64,000 nt of DNA, taken from the NCBI RefSeq assembly GCF_035046485.1, contig NC_085138.1, positions 41,885,464-41,949,463 of the forward strand, read 5' to 3'. The position numbers and the translations under genes were made by a program. Source of the DNA: Aedes albopictus (Eukaryota; Arthropoda; Insecta; Diptera; Culicidae). The notes beneath the pieces are model-generated. The model saw only the letters and a program-made list of their open reading frames with translations. It was not told the origin of the DNA and did not search any database. The number at the start of each line of letters is the position of its first letter. The first letter of the stretch is position 1. Shown here piece after piece: positions 11,343 through 20,394 of the stretch.

Positions 11343-12907
11343 TGCAGATAACGCAAATTAATCTGAATCATTGCGACATCGCACAGCAACTGTTGTGGCA
11401 GTCGACAACAGAGACGAAGTGTGATGTTGCGATCATCGCAGAGCCGTATCGGGTTCCTCCTGAGAACGGCAATTGGGTAGCGGATATAGCAGGATTGGCA
11501 GCTATACAAGTTATGGGCAGATTCCCTATAGAGGAAGTGGTGGAAAACTCTTACGAAGGTTTCGTGATCGCCAAAGTTAACGGTGTCTTCGTATGTAGCT
11601 GCTATGCGCCTCCAAGATGGACCGAGGAGCAATACAACCGGATGTTGGATGCACTCACTGACACGCTGGTAGGACGTAGGCCAGTAGTCATCGGCGGCGA
11701 TTTCAACGCCTGGGCCGTTGAGTGGGGCAGCCGGCAAACCAATGCAAGAGGATATAGTCTACTTGAAGCTCTGGCGAAGCTGGACGTAAAGCTGTGCAAT
11801 GTTGGAACAGTCAGCACATTCCGGAAAGACGGTCGTGAATCCATCATCGACATTACATTTTGTAGTCCATCGTTGATGGAAGACATGGACTGGAGGGTGA
11901 GTGAGGAGTGCTCCCACAGCGACCACCAGGCGATCCTCTACAAGATAGGCCAGAGAGCTCCTACGTCCATCCAGAGAACTAGGACTTATGAGCGGAAGTG
12001 GAAGACGAAGGACTTCGACAAGGAGACTTTTATTGAGGCACTTCGGCCAAATAGCGATGCGGCAAACCTCGACCCAGGGTGGTTGACGGAAGCGCTAGCA
12101 ACGGCATGTGATGCAGCAATGCCGAGGAAGATTGAACCTAGGAACGCTAGACGCCCAGCGTACTGGTGGAATGCGACGCTCAGCACCCTTCGTGCGACTT
12201 GCCTCCGAGCTAGGAGACGAGTTCAGAGGGCAAGAACTGGGGCCGATAGAGAAGAGCGCAAGGTTGCGTTCCGTGAAGCTAGAGCTGCCTTCAAACGAGC
12301 TATCAAGCAGAGCAAGGCGAACTGTTACAAGGAGCTATGCCAGGAAGCCGACGCTAACCCCTGGGGAAATGCCTACCGCATCATAATGGCAAAACTGAAG
12401 GGCCCAATGACGCCAGTCGAAATGTGCCCAGATAAACTGAAGGGTATCGTGGAGGGTTTGTTTCCAAAACACGATACAACAACGTGGTCACCTACGCCGT
12501 ACAGCGAGGGCGATGCGGAATTTGTCGTAAACCGACTGGTCTCCAACGACGAGCTCGTTGCCGTGGCGAAAGCATTGAAGGTGAAGAAGGCTCCCGGTCC
12601 GGATGGAATCCCCAACGTGGCGTTGAAAGCAGCGATCCTGGAGTATCCTGATATGTTCAGGTCAGTGTTGCAGAAATGCCTGGAGGAAGGCATCTTTCCG
12701 GATATATGGAAGGTCCACAAACTAGTGCTGCTGCCAAAACCAGGGAAGCAGCCGGGAGATCCAGCATCGTACAGGCCGATCTGTCTGTTGGATACGCTCG
12801 GAAAACTTCTGGAGAGGATTATCCTTAACCGGCTGTCCGAGTATATCGAAAGTGTGAGAGCGCTGTCCACGATGCAGTTCGGCTTCCGCAAGGGAAAATC
12901 GACGGTA
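11339..12907 (+). pseudogene. R1-clade ORF2, 5' part: APE endonuclease and start of RT (truncated)
   Basis: The start was set at ATG 11339, which overlaps the ORF1 stop; the protein begins MMQITQINLNHC. Residues 1-220 are an apurinic-type endonuclease, with NLNHC near the start, AEPYRVP, GGDFNAWAVEWG, SIIDITF and the catalytic SDHQ. A linker rich in RRARTGADREER follows. The RT begins with APGPDGIPN, LLPKPGKQPGDPASYRPICLLDTLGKLLE and FGFRKGKSTV, where homology ends at 12907. The frame then runs a few codons into flanking DNA. The palm motifs with the catalytic aspartates are on the other strand, so this half cannot be active. Confidence 0.88.
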
Positions 12908-13269
12908 CATATACCATAATCAGGATGTTACTGGCATCAATCCTGATGTGCCGGTTGGCACTCCGGGTGTTTGGGCTAAGGCACTTTGAAAGCGGTACCA
13001 GGTCGCTTGTACGGAGTTGCTTGCAGATGTGTGGCTTTTTATGAGGATCCAACAGAGCCCACTGTTGAAACCCCGCCACATCCTAGGCATCCTCCGCTTG
13101 AGCTGTCTGGAAGCCAGAAGCTCGGTCACTCCCCGAAGGAAGAGCCAAAGGTGGTAATCCACACGGGTGTGTGAACGGTTTTCGCTTAGGAAAAACTCCC
13201 AAGCTTCCACCCGACTCGCAGAAGGGGGGGTTCGTCAAGCCCCTGGACTCCTGTCCCTGCTGCCCCGAG
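12908..13269. other. Unassigned GC-richer segment between truncated R1 half and (TCTG)n
   Basis: About 360 bp with no open frame of note and a composition closer to retrotransposon UTR than to the AT-rich surroundings. It ends in CCCTGCTGCCCCGAG and then a short (TCTG)n. It may be UTR of another retroelement; no match was recognised. Confidence 0.4.
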
Positions 13270-13289
13270 TCTGTCTGTCTGTCTGTCTA

Positions 13290-13320
<31 letters not shown>

Positions 13321-13321
13321 G
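13270..13321. repeat. (TCTG)13 microsatellite
   Basis: Thirteen TCTG units with one TCTA variant. The motif is the same as the 1.24-kb tract on the other side of the R1-clade insertion. Confidence 0.95.
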
Positions 13322-13324
13322 GAA

Positions 13325-13755
13325 TTTTACATTGCAGTTCTTCAAAAAGTTCTCAAGAAATTTCTCAAAAGCTTTAACTTTGCACTGGTTCACGGGTTCC
13401 GTCACAAATTCGTCCCGAAATTTCTCCTGAGGTTCCTTGAGGGATTCCATAGTTAACTCCGTCAAAGTCTGCTACAAAAGCTCGTGATTGTATTCCTTCA
13501 TGCATTTTCTTAAATGTTTCCAGAGATATTGTCGATTTTTTTTCCGGAAATTTTTCTAGAAATTTTTCAATAAATTTTTCTAGGAATTTCTCCGGGATTT
13601 TCTCCAGGAATTCTTTCAAACTTTTCTTCAAGAGATGCAATTTCAAAAGAATTCTTTTCACGAAGAATTGGTAATTCTTTCAGTAATTCCTCTAGGGAGT
13701 TCCTTTACAAATTTAAAAATTGTTCTAGAAACTATTTCAGAAATTATTACTTTTA
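13325..13755 (+). repeat. Degenerate 12-bp satellite block
   Basis: TTCTCCAGGAATTC, TTCAAGAAATTTCTC and TTCCGGAAATTTTTC phrases recur at about 12-bp steps. They produce KFLEKFIEKFLEK-type pseudo-proteins on the minus strand. Confidence 0.7.
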
Positions 13756-13756
13756 C

Positions 13757-14065
13757 TAGCTGTCCCGGCAAACTTTGTCTTGCCATCTTGTGGTGGTTTG
13801 ACAACTGTTGAGCTCAAAATAGCACCGCACTCTAGATTGAGTTCATTTTGGTCGTGTTGATTTTCTTCCCAGCTCATGGAAAATCAGTACTTTTTTCAAT
13901 TTTGTTACTTTTTAGCTGATTTTCGTAACTTTTTGTACATATAAACACAGCCACCACGAATACGAACCGAACCGTGAAAGAGTCATCCTGATCGGTTCAG
14001 CCGTTCTTGAGTTTTGTTGCCTCAAAGGGACTTCAAACTCATTTTTATATATATAGATTTCTCCA
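13757..14065 (+). repeat. Dispersed retroelement-type repeat ending in an AT tail
   Basis: It starts CTAGCTGTCCCGGCAAAC and ends CATTTTTATATATATAGA. It also contains CCTGATCGGTTCAGCCGTTCTTGAG. Sequences of this organisation (TAGCTG-CCCGGCAAAC head, ATATATAGA tail) are common non-coding insect repeats from recalled knowledge. The clade was not established. It interrupts the 12-bp array. Confidence 0.45.
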
Positions 14066-14108
14066 GGGGTATCCATCAGATATTACTCGGAATTTTCTCG
14101 GCTCTACT

Positions 14109-14240
14109 TCATTTGGCATAAAGGACATTTGGAATAATTCCGTTTAGCATAATACGAAGAACAACAAAATGTGTATAATCCTTGTTTTGTCAGCCATTAT
14201 AACAAATGACCGTTGTGCCTTTATGCCAAATGGGGCAATG
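14109..14240. repeat. GCATAA-type repeat, second copy
   Basis: It starts TTTGGCATAAAGGACATTTGG and ends CTTTATGCCAAATGG. It shares the internal order with 3415-3525, including a TATAATC-TTTGTT core. Confidence 0.6.
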
Positions 14241-14244
14241 CCGA

Positions 14245-15650
14245 TTTCCTCGGGCATTAATTCCCTCTGGAAAATTCTCAAGAAATTCTCTGGAAATTCC
14301 TCTAGGGATACCTCCAATAGTTCCTTCGAGTTTTCTTCCAGGCATTGCTTTGGATTTATTCAGACCTTCGTTCAGGGGTTATTTCGGGATTCAGTATTTT
14401 CCAAATATTTTCTCAACAATTTCTGCCGAAATTACTCCAGAATCTTGTATTTTTTCTGTTTTTTTAATGATTTTTACATGAAATTGTTCTATGAATATCT
14501 CCAGTTCTTCCAGATATTCTTTAAAAAATTTCTTCAAAAATTGTTTTTATTTTCTGTGGTTCTTCTAAGAATTCCTCCAGAATTTTTTTGTTACTGTCAA
14601 ATTTCCTGCAGAATTCAATACAACTAGTAGTTAAGAATTTTCGCATATAAATCCCTTCAGAAATTGTATGAGATTTTTTCTGAGAACTCCTTCAGATGTA
14701 TCTCCAGAGAGGCTTCCAAAGATTTCTTGAGAAAATCTTCCAGAGATCCCTCTAAAATTTACTAAAGAACTTCTTCAGGAGTTCCGCCAGTTATTTGTGC
14801 AACCATTTTTTCCCACAAATCGCTCAAAAAAATAAGATTTCTCTCCTGATTTTTTTTCTGGAAATAAAAAGGCTATTTAAGGTGTTTTTTCAGGTATTTC
14901 CTACGACTTTACGAGAGTTTAAAGAGCTCATGAGAATAAATGCCTAGAATAATTCTGCTATAATATTTGTGCAATTTCTAGAAGAAACTTCTGAAAAAAA
15001 AAAACACTGGATAAATATCAGAATGCTTCCTGCAGCGATCTCTAAAGATATTCCAGGTAATTGTGAACCGCAGGAATAATTTCTTAAACGAATTCATGAA
15101 GGAAAGTCTTCAGTAATCATTGAACGAATTTCTCAAGGACTCCTTGGTATGGTATGTAGGTATTCCTTGCTGAAATTCCTGAAAAAAATTCTAATTTTCT
15201 GAAAAAGTCTTTGGAGATAGAAAAAATCCTGCAAAAAAATTTTGGAAGAAATCACAAGTAGAAAATTCTGAAAGAACCTTCTGAAGAAATCTTCAGTAGA
15301 ATCCTGTAGTAAACTGAAAAGAAACTTTTGGAAAAAGATGTATGAATTATTGCAGGAATTACAAGAGTAATTTCTCAAAAGCTTCCTGGAGAAATACTAA
15401 GAGAAACCCTAGGTGGTATTCCTAGAGAAAAATGGCTAATTTATAGAAAAAATCCTGTAAATCCAATAAGAAAATTCCTGTGAGGATACCTAGAGGAAAG
15501 TATAGATAAGTATCTGCAAAGATTCATAGAAATATGTATATCTTGAGATATTTCTAAAAAAATAAGTAAAAATTCCCAGGGAAAACTTTTGAATAGCTTC
15601 GAAGTCGTGACAAAATCCTGAAATAATCTCTGAATGAACTCTGGAGGAAT
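14245..15650. repeat. Degenerate 12-bp satellite, orientation change near 14850-15000
   Basis: Up to about 14850 the plus strand has TTCCTCCAGAAATTC-like units. From about 15000 the complementary form (GAAATTCTTGGAAGAA) dominates. No coding region; the 152-aa frame at 14169-14627 is periodic and unsupported. Confidence 0.65.
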
Positions 15651-15651
15651 A

Positions 15652-15845
15652 AGTGTAATCAGTTGTGTACCATTTAATTCCGTCCGCTAATGTCTATCCA
15701 ATGACCGATACACGTATTTTGACTACCACTTGCAGTCTTCCTCTGTGCCCATTAGACTACATGTGGTACATAGTCGAAATACGCATATCTGTCAAAGGGT
15801 AAGCATTAGAGGGCGGAATAAAAAGGGTGCAAAACTGATTACACT
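15652..15845. repeat. Short TIR element (AGTGTAATCAG ends)
   Basis: The ends AGTGTAATCAGTT and AACTGATTACACT are inverted. The arms continue through TTATTCCGCC and its mirror for about 80 bp with mismatches. 194 bp, non-coding, MITE-like, inside the 12-bp array. Confidence 0.8.
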
Positions 15846-15859
15846 CATTCGAAGAGGGT

Positions 15860-17100
15860 ATCCTGCTTATAGGGTTAGAAAAATCTGTACATGATCTCTG
15901 AAGAAATTCCTGGACACATTCATGCCGAAATTTTCAATGGAACCCCTAGTGCCATTAATGGAGAAATTTCTGGTGGAGATTCAGAAGGAACCCACAGAAA
16001 TCTGCGTAAAAGAATTCTTGAAGTAATTTTTAGAGAAATTCTTGAGGAAATATCCAAAGGAAGCCCTGGCAAAAGTTCCGATGGTTTTATTAAAAAATCA
16101 CTACAAAAAATTGTTTATGATATTTCCTGGAGGAATAAAAAAAAAACTTACATGAAAATTCCTAAAAGAGCTCTTGGAGAAATTTCTGGGGAAATTCATG
16201 AGGGGATATCTGAAAAAGCCCTGGAGAAAGTCCAAACGATTCGGGAAGAATTTTTGAAAAAAAAAATACCGAATGAGATTCTGAAAAAAAAACATTGGTA
16301 GGTTTAAGGATCGAATTCCTGGAGTCATTTATGGAGGAATCAAAGGATTCATTTTGGAAAAAATCCATAAAATATTTCCTTGGAATCCTTGACAAATGGA
16401 TTGGTGGAATCTCATCAGAAATGTTTGAAGGAATCCCCGAGGTAATTTCCAAAAGAATCCTAGGAAGAATTTCTGAAGGAATCTTAGTAAAATTTTCTGA
16501 AGGAGTCTGTAGAAGATTTTCGGAAGAAATCCTTGGAGGTATTTCTAAAGGAACCCGCTGAAAAAATCTATGGAGTTTTTTTAAGAAAACCCATGAATAC
16601 TTTTTCAAAAAAAAATCTGAAGAAAATTCTAGAGGAAACTCTGAATAAATCCACGGAAGATGTTCTTAAGCACTTTTGAGTGAAAGACTATCCGAAAGGT
16701 ATTCCTGAGGATTTCCTTAAGAAATGCATGAAGCAGTATCTGAATGAAACCATGAAAGGTTTGTTTTAGTTCCTAAATTAAGTTTTGCGATAATCTCTAG
16801 AAAACTTTGGAGAAAACTCTAGAGGAAACTAAAAATGTTTAAGGGGATCTTATTTCTCGGAATTGCTTAGATAAATCTTTGAAAGAATTCCTGGCAGAAG
16901 TTCTGAAGCAGTTATTGAAGGAATCACTTAAAAATTTCTGAAGAAATTCTTGAAATAATTTCTGAAGCAATCCATGTAAGAAAATCAATAAAATAATCTA
17001 TTGAGTCAGTTCGGAGTAATAACGAGGGAAATATCTGAATTAATCCCTGTAAGAAACCAAATAAGTTCTTGGAGAAAATTTATATGTAACGTTATTTATT
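15860..17100 (-). repeat. Degenerate 12-bp satellite (GGAATTCTTGGA orientation)
   Basis: Periodic GAAATTCTTGAGGAAATATCC-like phrases continue through 16900 and fade into AT-rich DNA. The 136-aa plus frame (15891-16301) and the 148-aa minus frame (16162-16608) show 4-residue periodicity and are not genes. Confidence 0.65.
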
Positions 17101-17424
17101 ACATCTCATGGCTACATTTTTTATAGGGCCCGTATTCTTCTCAAAATCAGGAAAGATTTTTGGGTTATCTTTAAATTAATTGCTAAAAAAAACCGGGACA
17201 TACTTTTTAAATTATTTCCCGAAATATTTATTTTATTAGGAGGAATTTCTGAAGGAATCCCTTCCCTGGAAGAAGTCCCAATATCGAAGAGTTTTTTTTT
17301 TTAAAGGAAAAGGACACAAAAAATTGGAAAACTCACAAAGTTAACTTACTTTTTCCATATAAATAAGGCCACTAAAAATCGTAGATGGTTTCTTATTTTG
17401 GAGAGTAGACATTTCCATTACGTA
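17101..17424. other. AT-rich non-coding DNA
   Basis: Nothing recognised apart from a weak 12-bp remnant around 17240-17280. Confidence 0.4.
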
Positions 17425-17530
17425 AACTGCCGATCAAAAGTTTGGGGTCTCCCTCTCAAAAACATGCCATTTTTTACGTCCGATTTCCAGCAAGTCTCAT
17501 TGAAAAGAAAATAAGTGAAAACTTCAAACA

Positions 17531-17961
17531 GCCCGAGCCCGTGGCGTAGTGACTACACGTTTGCTTCATAAGCAGATGGTCATGGGTTCGATCCCAGTCC
17601 CGGCACTTTTGTCAGTTGCTCTTTCCCCTGAGAGCAGCTGACAATGACCCTCTTCTGAGCCCATGGCTTAAATGAACCCGGATACTTGGACATCAGCGAA
17701 CGGCAACCCATAATGGACCCCCAATCGGACTGGAAACAGGAACAACCAACAGCCACACATCAACATTCTCGTGCTCATCATGATAGGGTAGAAAAAGGAT
17801 GCAGCGCAACGGCAACCAGTTCCATGAAGTACAATTAGAATAGAATACACCTAAACGCTGTACAAAGTGTATGTACAGCTTCCAATTGGAATCGCTCACG
17901 CAGTGCCCTAGTGAACAATAGAGCTGTAAATATTAGGTTAAGTGATTCAAGAATTTAAAAA
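17531..17961 (+). mobile_element. tRNA-derived SINE, 431 bp, with 13-bp target duplication
   Basis: The head (17531-17610) resembles a tRNA gene with box A (GTGGCGTAGTGAC, 17541) and box B (GGTTCGATCC, 17585-17594), the internal RNA polymerase III promoter. The body is non-coding and ends in an A-rich tail. Perfect 13-bp duplicates AAAACTTCAAACA flank it (17518-17530 and 17962-17974), showing LINE-type target-primed insertion into an older Tc1-like arm. Feilai is the known tRNA-related SINE of Aedes aegypti; family membership was not verified, and this body is longer than I recall for Feilai. Confidence 0.85.
17541..17594 (+). promoter_or_regulatory. Pol III type 2 internal promoter (box A and box B) of the SINE
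   Basis: Box A GTGGCGTAGTGAC at 17541-17553 and box B GGTTCGATCC at 17585-17594 are about 32 bp apart, within the spacing used by tRNA genes. Confidence 0.7.
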
Positions 17962-18329
17962 AAAACTTCAAACATGACTTAGGTGAAACTTTTTTTCAAA
18001 TATGTGTTCTTAAAATGATAAGAATTTGAGCTAAAAAAAACTAGGAAAATGTTATTATATTATTCTACTTTTGCCGTCAAATGAAGAAGATAGGAGAAGT
18101 TTCAATGAGAGTTTGAAAGGTGTTAGAAGTTGAGAAGCGGAGATAATTTCAAGGCGTTTAAAGGAAGAACAGTGAAGCGGGAAGAATATGGAATTTGAAA
18201 TTTTCATATCGCAGCAAGACTCTTCAGTAATTCCGGACAGCGCCAGCGTCCTTAAAGATGTATGATTTAGATGTAACGTAAATACTATGCAACATATTTT
18301 AATCCTTCCCAAGAAACAGAACTAGCTGA

Positions 18330-19715
18330 ATAACAGTTTCTTAAGTTTGCTTAAGAGTGGTTTGTTCAACTCTTGTACCGCAAAAAATTTGGTTGGCAAC
18401 CATTACGAGATTGGGAAACCCTGTACCAGCTCCACATACCACCCAGTCACCGTATCCGAGCATATTAAATAAGCTTTCCCTTTTCTTTACGAGTATCACG
18501 TCTTAATTACTCCCCCGGGAGTCGCTGGCTTTGGAAAGGTCCCGCCGCGCCGCCGTGCCTTACGCTTTGTGCCATTTCGCCGTCGCTGCTACCAGCAGAG
18601 ATACCTTCCTCCAACACGTTATCGAAAAGTCTCGTCCCCGAAAAGAACATCCCCACCAGCAGAACAACAGCAGCTTCGACGCTTCGGTCGGAGCAGACCG
18701 AAGTTTCGCTTATCGCCCCGAAGCCGGTCTATTAGCAAATTATAAAGCCCCGAAATAGATGGAATCAAATTTCTGGTTGCCATTTCACCTTCCGTTTGGG
18801 GGTTCCGCAAAAAGGCGACGACGACGACGACAACGTCTACGTCGAGTTCGCCCCACATCGGAGGTCGTCTTTTGAGAAGAAATCAACCGAGAGACTGCGG
18901 GACAGATGGAATGCCCGACGACGACGGCCTGATGCTTGTCGCACGCTTGAATGACTGGTGTGAATCTTTGGTTTGAAATGGGCGGGGGACTGATTCTATC
19001 TTCAGGCCGTTTTCATCGCGAGCGGGTGTCTGACCTGGCAGTCAGTGACGTAGTCAGGATTCGATGAGATAAGAAACCAATTCAGGACAACTTCAACGCC
19101 TATCCAAACTCAACAATTTATTCCAAAGCAAACACAAAGCCAATTCACACGAACTCTATCAGCATGTCTTGGCCGATTTGTACAGATAAATCTGGCTTCA
19201 CTTACATAATGTCGGCTACACGCCCCTGAACTTTGAACCCCGACCCAGAGAAGTATCGAAGCCTCAACGCAATTTCCCGGCTACCGGTCTGCCAATTTTG
19301 CATTGCTTGTGCGTACGCACGTAAGCTGAAATTGATTCTGAACGCTCTGGTTTGTGGGACAACGACAACGCCCTTTATCCTCCGCAGTTTAGTTCACAAT
19401 AACTCGGTAGTAGGCTGGAGTAGGTAACCCAAGTTGGTAGTAGGTACGAAGAAGCGTGCCTTCCGGTTCAGTTCTTCTTGGGGTTCAGTCGTGCGGTTAC
19501 TTTCACGACAAGCATCTGATATCAGAGAATATGGTTTCAACCACACTCTAGTAGCTATCTATGAGCAGTCGCACCCCATAAGGTTGCGTACCTATCGATT
19601 GTTTCTACGTAATGAAATGGGAGGAAAACAAACTGAAACTGACGGTTAACATTAGATTGAAAAGAATGTACACGACAAATTCTAGATTAACACTGCCCTA
19701 ACGCTACTCACAAGG
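18330..19715. other. Apparently single-copy DNA, no gene called
   Basis: This mixed, GC-richer stretch lacks the arrays around it. It includes AGTCGCTGGCTTTGG near 18520 and GACGACGACGACGAC near 18815. The short frames (60-79 aa) have no recognisable domain. It could be a conserved non-coding or host exon-flanking island. Confidence 0.35.
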
Positions 19716-19719
19716 AACC

Positions 19720-20390
19720 TTTAAGCTTTCACACTTCTCGGGGAAAAGATTAAAGCTTCGTAGGAGAAGCTTTGAAGCTTGTAAGGAGAAGTTCTACAGC
19801 ATCTAAGACAAAAACTCTGCAAGTTTTTAAAATATAATCTCAGATGCTTCTTGGAAAACCCTTTGAAGCAGCTCAGAAGAAGCTCTGGAGTTTTTAGGGT
19901 AAAACTCTGCAGCTTCTCAAGTGAAGCTCGAAGGCTTCTCAAAAGATGCTCTAGAACTTCTCGAAAGAAGTTTTAAGGCTTCTCAGTAGAATGGGAGCCC
20001 GGTGTAATGGGAATAGCCCTTTAAGATTCTCAGATAAAGCCCTGAAGCTTTTCAGGTAAAATTCTGAATATATATTCTCATGTAAATCTACGAGCCTTCT
20101 CAGAAGCCTTCTCAGGAGATACTCTGAAGCTTCTCAGCAGAAACTTTAAAGTTTCCCAGGAGAAACACTGAAGCTTCCTAAAAAAATCCAAGGAGCTTTT
20201 CAAGAAAAGCTCTGAGGAATCTCAAAAGGCTTTTAAAAAAAAACTCTGTTCTGTTTCAGTAGAAGCTTTGGATCGTCCCAGCAGAAGCTCTTAGACAACT
20301 AAAAAAAACTCTTAAAATTCTCAGATCTCTCTGACGTTTCTGTGGTAAAGCTCTGAAACTTCTCAGATTTTCTTTTCAGATACGTCTGCA
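19720..20390 (+). repeat. Degenerate 22-bp palindromic satellite (older copy)
   Basis: Diverged GAAGCTTCTCAGGAGAAGCTCT units at roughly 22-bp spacing, with many substitutions. This is the family of the large array at 37715-41215. Confidence 0.8.
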
Positions 20391-20394
20391 AAGA

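Larger units (their letters stand above)
9783..12907 (+). mobile_element. R1-clade non-LTR retrotransposon, 5' half (inverted part)
   Basis: A 5' UTR (about 9783-10144) is followed by ORF1 and by ORF2, which ends abruptly after codons GKSTV in the RT. The missing remainder of ORF2 starts at the same point on the opposite strand at 9757. The order on the minus strand (flank, antisense 5' half, sense 3' half, poly(A)) is the one expected from twin priming. A shared 7-mer GTACATA sits at both breaks (12905-12911, and its complement at 9758-9764). Confidence 0.8.
17425..18025 (+). mobile_element. Tc1-like arm fragment (split by a SINE)
   Basis: 17428-17517 (GATCAAAAGTTTGGGGTC, AAAAACATGCCATTTTTT, TCCGATTTC) and 17975-18025 (GACTTAGGTGAAACTTTTT) together parallel the left arm of the long-inverted-repeat element at 62245-62410. 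The opposite arm is absent. The intervening sequence is the SINE at 17531-17961. Confidence 0.65.

Noticed and set aside
17531..17610. A genuine tRNA gene
   Set aside because: Boxes A and B are present, but there is no complete cloverleaf with matched acceptor arms. The unit continues 350 bp to an A-rich tail with a 13-bp duplication, so it is a SINE.
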